Shown: positions 62,801-64,000 of the stretch, in pieces
How the letters are laid out: the number at the start of each line of letters is the position of its first letter
Position numbering within the stretch: the first letter of the stretch is position 1
DNA from: Bactericera cockerelli
Lineage: Eukaryota; Arthropoda; Insecta; Hemiptera; Triozidae
Direction: 5' to 3'
DNA length: 64,000 nucleotides
NCBI GenBank assembly: GCA_024516035.1
Contig: CM044964.1
Span: 28,535,778-28,599,777, forward strand
Made by a program: the position numbers and the translations under genes
Notes under the pieces: model-generated
Database searches by the model: none
Seen by the model: only the letters and a program-made list of their open reading frames with translations
Told to the model about the DNA's origin: nothing

Positions 62801-63254
62801 GCTGGCCACACATCGGATCATCCATTGCTCTGCGTAGAGGAACAGCAGGTCAGGCACAGTTCTGACTAGCTCTCTGAAGTATTTCTTAACTTACTGTGTT
62901 GTGACTGTTGTGTTATACAGAAGAGTTTGATAACTCACCACTTGCACCGCCGCCGGCTACGCATCGGATCATCCACTGTTCTGCGTAGAAGAACAGCAGG
63001 TCAGGCACAGTTCTGACTAACTCCTTGAAGTATTTCTTAACTTACTGTGTTGTGTTATAGAGAAGAGTTTGACAACTCACCACTTGCACCGCCGCCGGCT
63101 ACGCATCGGATCATCCACTGTTCTGCGTAGAGGAACAGGAGGTCGGGTACAGTTCTGACTAGCTCCTTGAAGTTGGTGAGGATGAGAGTTTTGATCTTGA
63201 CGAAGTGGCGCCGGTAGTCCACCTCATCCATGTAGTCATCTTCCGAGTAGACGT
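39795..63254 (-). CDS. XPO5: Exportin-5, central and C-terminal part (13 exons; 5' end off the window)
   Basis: Exportin-5 is a RanGTP-dependent karyopherin of HEAT-type repeats that exports pre-microRNAs and other structured RNAs from the nucleus. Thirteen exons with GT-AG borders join in phase to about 806 codons, matching the last two thirds of the roughly 1200-residue family in order. Landmarks are ATEWEALSSYLDSFI, NEFLPKVLDKIFTLL, FRLRILIRHFVRFYVSFCPP, MYQRINAKWESMAERANE, GFHVHGEHDANQ, QLYTLLRPQFPCVRDTLLLI and the C-terminal FRKLVSHILGRNLGQLFKCR. No in-frame stop was found in the joined exons. Nearly every junction has a tandem array of exon edge plus splice site on the intron side. N-terminal exons, including the Importin-beta N domain, must lie right of base 64000. 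Confidence 0.92.
40060..40265 (-). mobile_element. Retroposon 3' end with poly(A)
   Basis: A T run at 40060-40083 (poly(A) on the minus strand) precedes AT-rich sequence and a CTGTGATGCC/GGCATCACAG inverted pair at 40191-40240. It lies in the last intron of XPO5, in sense. The family is unknown. Confidence 0.45.
40300..40625 (+). mobile_element. SINE family 2 split by a 3'-tail fragment
   Basis: Head ACTTCAGTAGCTTCATCGAT with box B GGTTCAAGTCCC. The tail resumes at about 40566 (GAGTAGTTCTGATATCACGA). The intervening 160 bp looks like a retroposon tail inserted in the SINE. Confidence 0.6.
40709..41095 (+). repeat. Tandem duplication of about 200 bp in the XPO5 intron
   Basis: AAGTTTGGCTGCAGATGAAA ... 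TTCCATACTTTTTTCCATA occurs twice in a row. Within each copy TTCCATACTT/TTTCCCATA recur as short subrepeats. No exon sequence is included. Confidence 0.75.
41186..41393 (-). CDS. XPO5: XPO5 exon (penultimate)
   Basis: Phase 0 start. GALLILSVQLYTLLRPQFPC, VRDTLLLIPNLSEQDLNKFD and EKILAHCSL align with the family QIYEALRPRYLEIRAVMEQI region. A Ser/Thr/Gly-rich linker follows to the donor GGGGGAG|GTGAGA. Confidence 0.92.
41480..41705 (+). repeat. Interspersed repeat (GACTATAAACAGAGAA family), uninserted copy
   Basis: Contains GTAATGGCTTATAAAGAAAA, which is the empty site of the Helitron at 6239-6469. It ends CTGGCTACAACAACAACAAA. Confidence 0.7.
41820..42116 (-). repeat. Splice-junction array for the 46081 donor, left part
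   Basis: Contains one to two copies of the exon end (GCGTCGTGTTCATCATGCAC, CCTTGCAGGAGATTAGAGAA on plus) and the 18-bp AATAGTCAC/GTAATATA subrepeats. It is continuous with 44572-46140 except for the TIR element between them. Confidence 0.8.
42687..43365 (+). mobile_element. 5'-truncated LINE fragment inside the long-TIR element
   Basis: An ORF of 148 residues (42687-43133) matches the C-terminal region of LINE ORF2: LQKKILRYLAFKQQ, EKRRNIIDLTYLYKILNNQI, PELLEQINFRVNVRRTR. The non-coding tail ends in (TTAAA)n at about 43335-43365 instead of pure poly(A). Either an insertion or captured cargo. Confidence 0.75.
43820..43915 (-). mobile_element. SINE family 3/4 body fragment
   Basis: GGTAGCGCAGAGTCTTTCTC ... 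CACTGGTTGTTGCTTTCGTT ... CATTTTTCCTCATGA, a decayed version of the shared SINE body. Confidence 0.4.
44570..46140 (-). repeat. Splice-junction array for the 46081 donor, right part
   Basis: A two-level array. Blocks of about 70-80 bp carry the exon 3' end with its donor (minus strand GCATGGTGAACACGACGC, then CAACCAG|GTAACTATTC) near 44615, 44848, 45008, 45183, 45885 and the real 46081. Between them an 18-bp subrepeat (AGTCACCAAATATGGAAT type) is repeated dozens of times. Several decoys encode the same HGEHDANQ end as the real exon. Confidence 0.92.
46081..46208 (-). CDS. XPO5: XPO5 exon (GFHVHGEHDANQ)
   Basis: Two bases finish a Gly codon, then RFLLPLIVQLISDSQLNEEI and ARLLFSNLLQGFHVHGEHDA NQ end in phase 0. 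This aligns with the family LLADAVTWLFTSVLKGLQMH block. The donor is CAG|GTAACT. Confidence 0.92.
46252..46308 (-). repeat. Short GAGACTTTGTTCAG repeat
   Basis: An inverted copy of the repeat at 10826 and 34686. Confidence 0.45.
46390..46494 (-). mobile_element. SINE family 1 fragment
   Basis: Body and box B side (GTGTCCCGGCTGGGTT on plus), truncated at the head by the next SINE. Confidence 0.6.
46498..46710 (-). mobile_element. tRNA-derived SINE, family 6
   Basis: A minus-strand copy: head at the right end (box B GGTTCGAATTCC, AACGCGCTAGTAATTC) and tail of TTA repeats at the left. Confidence 0.72.
46783..46960 (-). mobile_element. LINE 3'-end fragment
   Basis: On minus, GGTGGGGGGAAGAGATTGCC ... 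GCCCTTTAGTTAGAGGACAT ... AATAAAGAGTTTC; the same tail family as 480-610. It lies 8 bases from the donor at 46968. Confidence 0.55.
46968..47066 (-). CDS. XPO5: XPO5 exon (GVKIARNKPTSEAILIFLIR)
   Basis: 33 codons, internal phase 1. VKIARNKPTSEAILIFLIRC and LSYQDTQCSLRTG align with the family DVCTALLITAFNSLAWKDTL. The acceptor is GTTCCAG|GAG and the donor is CCG|GTAAGT. Confidence 0.9.
47044..47310 (-). repeat. Splice-junction array: acceptor at 47066 (about 4 copies)
   Basis: A 65-70-bp unit with the exon start (GAGTTAAGATAGCTCG on minus), an AG just before it (CAG in the real site, TAG or ACAG-like in copies) and CCTATGTTTCAATTGTGT intron sequence. The copies lie upstream of the real acceptor. 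Confidence 0.82.
47398..47505 (+). mobile_element. SINE family 1, head-less fragment
   Basis: ATTTTAACCACATAATAATA, CTTGGGCTTACTGC, then a duplicated CTATGGGCAGTAT(G/A)A. Confidence 0.6.
47580..47795 (+). repeat. Interspersed repeat (GACTATAAACAGAGAA family)
   Basis: GGACTATAAACAGAAAAACT ... AAGGGTTTATTGGCTTACAA ... CTGGCTACAACAACAACAAC; the third copy. Confidence 0.65.
47955..48190 (-). mobile_element. LINE 3'-end fragment
   Basis: On minus, TGGGTTGGGTGGAAGAGATT ... GTCAGGACATTAATATTTTC ... TTTGTACTTCTAATAAAGCT. It ends in the AATAAAGCTT type of tail. Confidence 0.6.
48190..48300 (-). repeat. 26-bp minisatellite downstream of the 48309 donor
   Basis: Four to five copies of TATCTTTCACCCATTTTAAA + TATG. 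They lie directly after the donor but contain no exon bases. Confidence 0.8.
48309..48518 (-). CDS. XPO5: XPO5 exon (VSEVVEREEVVDEVIVLMMQ)
   Basis: Two bases complete a Val codon, then SEVVEREEVVDEVIVLMMQR and EYMEVIRDLLLGHAG. These are followed by a Gly-rich acidic loop (GGGGDEEMSIEAPP) and NRLENLSPLG. Family equivalent: EEQLVRMLTREVMDLITVCC and the acidic loop. The donor is CTAG|GTATGT. Confidence 0.92.
48430..49494 (-). repeat. Splice-junction array: acceptor at 48518 (about 8 copies)
   Basis: A 130-bp unit. On the minus strand it holds TTATTATTGTTATTATACAC, then CTTGTT(A/G)TCTTGTC(C/T)AG, then 55-60 bases of exon start (AGTGAGTGAGGATGAGGTGA, GTACATGGAGGTGATACGAG). The repeated exon piece lacks the 15-bp GTTGTGGAGAGGGAAGAG-type segment present in the real exon, so all decoys derive from one shortened copy. 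Confidence 0.93.
49766..49837 (+). tRNA. tRNA-Glu (anticodon TTC), copy 3
   Basis: A 72-nt body identical to the other two, with anticodon TTC at 49799-49801 and a T run following. It lies in an XPO5 intron, antisense to XPO5. About 100 bp of 3' flank resembles that of copy 1. Confidence 0.95.
50224..50310 (+). mobile_element. tRNA-derived SINE, family 6, head fragment
   Basis: GCACTGGTAGTCAAGTGGTT ... GGTTCAAATCCCAACC, with a small CTGC insertion next to box B. Confidence 0.6.
50308..50375. mobile_element. MITE fragment related to 36944-37189
   Basis: TGACCTCTATAGGTGAAAGT, AGTGTCCACTAAGATTAACT, AATCCTGTTTCATAATTCAG. Confidence 0.5.
50448..50573 (-). mobile_element. SINE family 6 body
   Basis: TTA repeats, GGAAGGTAACCACCAGGCGA, CACCTAACCCTCGGAGTCTT. 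The head is replaced by the start of the splice-junction array at 50574. Confidence 0.65.
50574..51620 (-). repeat. Splice-junction array: donor at 51542 (about 7 copies)
   Basis: A 130-280-bp unit. On minus it carries the exon end (CAACGCCAAGT(G/T)(G/T)GAGTCGATG, GCCAAACTCGCAAACGAACC) with donor CCAG|GTGAGA, followed by intron sequence AAGGGGTTTTATGAATGAAT. Copies are near 50842, 50995, 51121 and 51270/51427, plus an edge copy at 50580. Some donors are preserved and some are changed (GTTGAG). One copy is split by a MITE at 51308-51437. Confidence 0.88.
51308..51437. mobile_element. MITE with C(C/G)(G/A)TATTTATGAACAG ends
   Basis: CCATATTTATGAACAGCGAA at the left and CTGTTCATAAATACGGCTG at the right are inverted. 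It is inserted between GACTCA and AACTTGG of one splice-junction repeat, so it is younger than the array. Confidence 0.72.
51542..51814 (-). CDS. XPO5: XPO5 exon (RLRILIRHFVRFYVSFCPPG)
   Basis: Two bases complete a Gly codon, then FLPRTMTAQLYSIPEFSRAL, LPDLARLPNFRLRILIRHFV and RFYVSFCPP, ending HMYQRINAKWESMAERANEP. This aligns almost residue by residue in pattern with family IPDYRLRPMLRVFVKPLVLF-CPP and L.MRLSQKWQVI. It is the most diagnostic XPO5 exon in the window. Confidence 0.95.
51788..51905 (-). repeat. Splice-junction duplication: acceptor at 51814 (2 copies)
   Basis: The exon start GCTTCCTGCCGCGCACCATG with acceptor ACTTCCAG is repeated once, 70 bases upstream, with the intron part AACACC..CGATAAATTCGTTC. 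Confidence 0.88.
52150..52500. other. Unannotated intron segment
   Basis: AT-rich. I see no gene, RNA or repeat signature. Confidence 0.45.
52503..52665 (-). mobile_element. LINE 3'-end fragment
   Basis: On minus, GGGTTGGGTGGAAGAGATTG, CGCCCTTTAGGTAGGACATT, then TTGTCCTCCTAATAAAGCTT and an A run. Confidence 0.65.
52730..52806 (+). mobile_element. SINE family 2 head
   Basis: CCGACCTCAGTAGCTGGATC ... GGACTTGTAACCTGGAGGTC ... GGTTTGAATCC. A MITE fragment (52813-52893, AGGGCGGAATTAATAGAC) follows. Confidence 0.65.
53048..53335 (+). mobile_element. tRNA-derived SINE, family 3 (full)
   Basis: Head GTGGCAGAGTGAGTTAGCAC with box B GGTTTGATCCCC. Body: CTGCTCTGTACTTGGATGTA, TACCTCGTGAGGAAAAATGA, ACTGGCGGCAT. 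Tail: CTTAGTAATGCTGCGCTACC ... CACAAATAAA. Copies are at 56048, 58315 (minus) and 59672 (minus). Confidence 0.8.
53440..53575. repeat. ATATCGATAT-rich imperfect inverted repeats
   Basis: Clusters of ATATCGATAT, CGATATTATCGATAT and GATATTTTCGTTTCGATATT. Possibly the end of a DNA transposon; not assigned. Confidence 0.35.
53955..54086 (-). CDS. XPO5: XPO5 exon (EHYLGSAHNSSSEDSSDLVL)
   Basis: 44 codons, internal phase 1. Ser/Asp-rich, then LDKSPLSHMQSFINSLFENL and YIILG, matching family FKTVLERMQRFFSTLYENCF-HILG. The acceptor is CCCACAG|GAG and the donor is CTAG|GTATGT. Confidence 0.9.
54004..55335 (-). repeat. Splice-junction array: acceptor at 54086 (about 15 copies)
   Basis: On minus, each unit has (A/C)TATTTCTATCTTATTCCCAC + AG, then exon start. 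Long units carry about 80 bases of exon (GAGAACACTACTTTGGCAGT, GGACAGTTCTGATC, AAGAGTCCTC); short units carry only GAGTTCTGATCTGGTGTTGA + ATAAGAGTCCTC. Long and short units alternate. The decoys read HYFGSAHNSSSEDSS where the real exon has HYLGSAHNSSSEDSS. Confidence 0.92.
55565..55670 (-). mobile_element. SINE family 1, head-less fragment
   Basis: TATCGTCTTATTTATACTGC ... CAAGCAGTAAGCCTCAGACG. Confidence 0.5.
55811..55960 (-). CDS. XPO5: XPO5 exon (GVLKLVSMMEQLHNPEYHAR)
   Basis: Two bases complete a Gly codon, then VLKLVSMMEQLHNPEYHARG, PGDTKSSGLIHPDMLPALEI and DESEKKNLLG. Family equivalent: ILKLLDNLLALIRTHNTLYA ... LDAEKSAILG. The donor is CTAG|GTAAGT. No array is seen at this exon. Confidence 0.92.
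56048..56345 (+). mobile_element. tRNA-derived SINE, family 3 (full)
   Basis: GTCGCAGAGTGAGTTAGCGC, box B GGTTCGAACCCC, body and CACAAATAAAAC tail, then TACA microsatellite. Confidence 0.82.
56460..56735 (-). mobile_element. LINE ORF2 C-terminal fragment
   Basis: The minus-strand frame at 56515-56715 reads NSPYILSQLNFRIPDPRLR ... DFFSIP-like FFSIPNKNKN ... CMKKFNDI, the same protein region as the fragment at 42687. 5'-truncated and short. Confidence 0.6.
57056..57960 (-). repeat. Splice-junction array: donor at 57856 (6 copies)
   Basis: A 130-165-bp unit. On minus it holds GTCCCCGGAGCTACTCAAG, CGAGGACAAGGTCGTTAACC, CATGACCTCGCATGTGCTGC, then donor CCTG|GTGAGTACC and intron GTGGTTGTGTGAACTGTAGA + CCTCCCAG. 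The real exon supplies the first copy; donors follow at about 57687, 57520, 57391, 57227 and 57061. Because CCTCCCAG precedes the exon piece, each decoy has both an acceptor-like and a donor site and looks like an 89-nt mini-exon. Confidence 0.93.
57856..58024 (-). CDS. XPO5: XPO5 exon (VSQNNRMQISRCVNLITSIL)
   Basis: Phase 0 start: VSQNNRMQISRCVNLITSIL, RRCRPPRSPELLKSGGYMHE, DKVVNPMTSHVLPLIP. Family equivalent: LNRARMSFCVYSILGVVKRT ... GNPIFRNPCTEQIL. The donor is CCTG|GTGAGT. Confidence 0.92.
58188..58572 (-). mobile_element. tRNA-derived SINE, family 3, with an extra tail segment
   Basis: A minus-strand copy at 58315-58572 with head GGCAGAGTGAGTTAGCGCGC. A second tail fragment (TTTAGTGGGTGGCGCATGAT) lies at 58188-58260. 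Confidence 0.7.
58610..58925 (+). mobile_element. Two LINE 3'-end fragments in a row
   Basis: GGGTGGAAGAGAATGCCGTT ... AATAAAACTTGATTC, then AATTAACCCCGCCCTTTAGG ... CCTAATAAAGCTTAC. Confidence 0.5.
58925..59097 (-). mobile_element. tRNA-derived SINE, family 7
   Basis: On minus, GACCTCCGTGGCTCAGTGGT, box B GGTTCGAATCCC, then GCCGGAGCGGAAATTTCTGA and CCGGAATGGCATGGATGTAA. A single copy in this window. Confidence 0.6.
59400..59620 (-). mobile_element. Probable retroposon 3' end with poly(A)
   Basis: A T-rich run at 59396-59420 is followed by AGGTCACAAAGCTGTGACCC, an inverted pair. The layout is similar to 40060-40265. Confidence 0.4.
59672..59926 (-). mobile_element. tRNA-derived SINE, family 3
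   Basis: A minus-strand copy: head GGCAGAGTGAGTTAGCGCGC at the right, box B GGTTCGATCCCC. It ends 14 bases from the XPO5 donor at 59940. Confidence 0.78.
59940..60247 (-). CDS. XPO5: XPO5 exon (GSLIVRLSFRHPTLLAPFFD)
   Basis: Two bases complete a Gly codon, then 102 codons: SLIVRLSFRHPTLLAPFFDT, QLQINCLHESLLTLSQHSGT, QAEIVRSLLEHQGCAVWTQL, ASFIDACGLSLPPDREDP. Family equivalent: MEKCALMEALVLISNQFKNY and the following MAPVASIW.. block. The donor is CCG|GTACGT. No array here. Confidence 0.93.
60262..60337 (+). mobile_element. tRNA-like sequence (Gly-like)
   Basis: AGCACAGTGGTTAGGTGCTC, anticodon-loop-like CTTGCCACG, box B GGTTCAAACCCC. The acceptor ends do not pair well, so a SINE head or tRNA pseudogene is more likely than a working tRNA-Gly(GCC). 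Confidence 0.4.
60347..60650. mobile_element. MITE, GCCGTATTTTTCTTTCTAAC family
   Basis: The second copy of the element at 4798-5083, ending GATAGAAAGAAAAATACGGC. Its left end is degenerate. Confidence 0.6.
60770..60872 (-). CDS. XPO5: XPO5 exon (VLDKIFTLLMFSPAGPDSEQ)
   Basis: Phase 0 start, ends one base into a codon: VLDKIFTLLMFSPAGPDSEQ, PSRLKSVKVLRKHAG. Family equivalent: VFSKLFSSVTFETVEESKAP-RTRAVRNVRRHAC. The donor is GCGG|GTGAGT. Confidence 0.93.
60903..61140 (+). repeat. Interspersed repeat with internal 38-bp subrepeats, copy 2
   Basis: Three subrepeats AGTCTGGCTGGGGGACTATA + AACAGGGAGTAGACCAGC, then GGCTTGGTTCTGGGGGCCTT and CGATGACGCCACCCT. It is inverted relative to 25745-25990. 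Confidence 0.7.
61249..61279. repeat. Perfect short hairpin
   Basis: TGGGGTCCTAAAA and TTTTAGGACCCCA flank a short A-rich loop. A SINE family 1 tail fragment lies just before it (61209-61245). Confidence 0.7.
61376..61525 (+). mobile_element. tRNA-derived SINE, family 2 (full)
   Basis: TGACCTCAGTAGCTTGATCG, CTTGTAA loop, box B GGTTCAAGTCCC, tail GAGTAGTTGTGATATCACGA. Confidence 0.75.
61788..62011 (-). CDS. XPO5: XPO5 exon (WATEWEALSSYLDSFIDKLL)
   Basis: Two bases complete a Gly codon, then WATEWEALSSYLDSFIDKLL, VPKYLHTALSLMSLLLGFST, EDAAAYSSALSCLSSLFSYL, SICSVEQRNEFLPK. Family equivalent: VQWEAMTLFLESVITQMFRT ... CVLTNVSALFPFVTYRPEFL-PQ. The acceptor is CTTCCTCAG|GC and the donor is AAG|GTAGGG. 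Confidence 0.94.
62011..62447 (-). repeat. Splice-junction array: acceptor at 62011 (4 copies)
   Basis: A 128-150-bp unit: GATCTCTTGCTTCCTCAG acceptor plus up to 118 bases of exon start (GCTGGGCGACCGAGTGGGAA through CTCATGTCCCTGCTCCT(A/G)GG), then CTTATTATTATTA. Acceptors lie at about 62431, 62286, 62138 and the real 62011. One copy has a 26-base internal deletion (TAGACAAG joined to TGTCG). Decoy pieces have no donor, so using one would force read-through. Confidence 0.93.
62775..63175 (-). repeat. Splice-junction array: donor at 63081 (3 copies)
   Basis: A 140-150-bp unit holding the last 95 bases of the exon (GACCTGCTGTTC(C/T)TCTACGC, GTGGATGATCCGATG) and its donor GTGAGTTGTCAAAC. Donors lie at about 63080, 62939 and 62788. 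The intron part is AACACAACACAGTAAGTTAA. Confidence 0.92.
63081..63254 (-). CDS. XPO5: XPO5 exon (VYSEDDYMDEVDYRRHFVKI), first in window
   Basis: The acceptor is TTCCCAG|AC. Two bases finish a codon from an exon beyond the window, then VYSEDDYMDEVDYRRHFVKI, KTLILTNFKELVRTVPDLLF and LYAEQWMIRCVAGGGAS. Family equivalent: FDSDEDFNAFFNSSRAQQGE ... FQMAGEWLKYQLS. The donor is AGTG|GTGAGT. Confidence 0.9.
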
Positions 63255-63455
63255 CTGGGAAGTTGTTTCCATTTAATTCAGTTCAAATATTTAATTGTGA
63301 TAGTAAGGGCGAAATTAATAATATTTATTTTATTTTATTTATTTATTTATTTACACTTTATTAGGTAATAGGACATAAACAATACAAATAATTACAAATG
63401 AAAATACAATATACAATATAACAGAAGAAAAAAATAAAGAAATAATAAATAAATA

Positions 63456-64000
63456 TACAGGGTGGCCCATTTTAAATGACGCACCCGTTTTACTCGGCCC
63501 CTGTTGGAGATACAGAAAATTTATTCTGAGGACTTTTTCATAACTCGGAGGGGGAAATCTTGTGGTGACCTTGGATTTTTTCTCAAGGTCACCCTTCAAG
63601 GTCAGATCAAGGTCAACTTCATTTTCTTAAATGGAATGACCCATTTTTTATTTCATATTCGTAATCTACGTGAATTTCTACATTCATTACACTATTTACT
63701 TGCTATAAATAGGGAAAAAAAATAGGGTCCAACAATACGCCCGTTCACAATACCACACCATGTGTTGATGCTCCACCGATGCTGATGATCAATAGCTCGA
63801 GACCATCTTGGATTCTCCTGAGAATAGTAATGGCAGTTGTGAATATTCAAATGTCCTGTACTTTGAAAGGTGGCCTCATCTGAAAACATGACGTACCTAA
63901 AACGACGACGACGGGAGCACATTTTCATTATTATTTCAATTTTTTTTCTTTTTTAATTGGCTATAGAGAGATAGCAAGTAAATAGTGTAATGAATGTAGA
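63456..64000. mobile_element. TACAGGGTG-end DNA transposon, left part (runs off the window)
   Basis: It starts TA|TACAGGGTGGCCCATTTT. The arm's inner end (CATTCATTACACTATTTACT, about 63680-63700) is repeated in inverted orientation at 63970-63998, where the opposite arm begins. A transposase fragment lies between them. The right end is outside the window. Confidence 0.75.
63692..63928 (-). pseudogene. Tc1/mariner-type DDE transposase fragment
   Basis: 78 residues on the minus strand with VMFSDEATFQSTGHLNIHNC, WSRAIDHQHRWSINTWCGIV and GRIVGPYFF. FSDEA.F holds the second catalytic Asp of a DDE/D transposase, and W.GI...R.IGPYFF is the usual sequence after it. The rest of the enzyme is missing, the frame running straight into the transposon arm at the 3' side. 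It links the TACAGGG termini and TA target sites seen elsewhere in this window to the Tc1/mariner superfamily. Confidence 0.75.

Overview
The window is nuclear DNA from an animal, most likely an insect or other arthropod. The evidence is spliced genes with GT-AG introns, GC-rich exons in AT-rich introns, many tRNA-derived SINEs, Helitrons, TA- and TTAA-flanked DNA transposons, RNase H-bearing non-LTR retrotransposons, and a tRNA-Glu gene almost identical to the insect one. The species cannot be named from the sequence alone.

Three protein genes are present. (1) Bases 1754-4361, minus strand: the 5' end of a mitoferrin-like mitochondrial carrier gene, seen as two homologous candidate first exons whose shared downstream exons would lie left of the window. 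(2) Bases 5650-25337, plus strand: a complete condensin I kleisin gene (NCAPH/Barren). Eleven exons join in phase to about 737 residues, with one apparent single-base deletion in exon 8. (3) Bases 39795-63254, minus strand: thirteen exons, about 806 codons, encoding the central and C-terminal part of exportin-5 (XPO5); the N-terminal exons lie beyond the right edge. NCAPH and mitoferrin are head to head, about 1.3 kb apart. NCAPH and XPO5 converge on a 14.5-kb transposon-rich spacer.

The spacer holds an I-like LINE (ORF1 intact; ORF2 frameshifted and interrupted), a 5'-truncated second LINE with an 11-bp target duplication, a tRNA-Glu gene, a 5S-rRNA-like fragment, several MITEs and SINEs, and a 34-bp satellite just 3' of XPO5. 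Elsewhere there are three tRNA-Glu(TTC) genes, three non-autonomous Helitrons with clean A|T insertion sites, three head-to-tail 890-bp fold-back elements, a 2.45-kb long-TIR element carrying a LINE fragment, and a Tc1/mariner-type transposase fragment at the right edge.

The most unusual feature is shared by NCAPH and XPO5. At about a dozen exon-intron boundaries, a segment made of the exon edge, the splice site and adjacent intron is tandemly repeated into the intron, from 2 to about 44 times. The result is long runs of decoy acceptors or donors next to the real one. I call these splice-junction arrays; they are described one by one below. Exon joins, phases and copy counts were worked out by eye.
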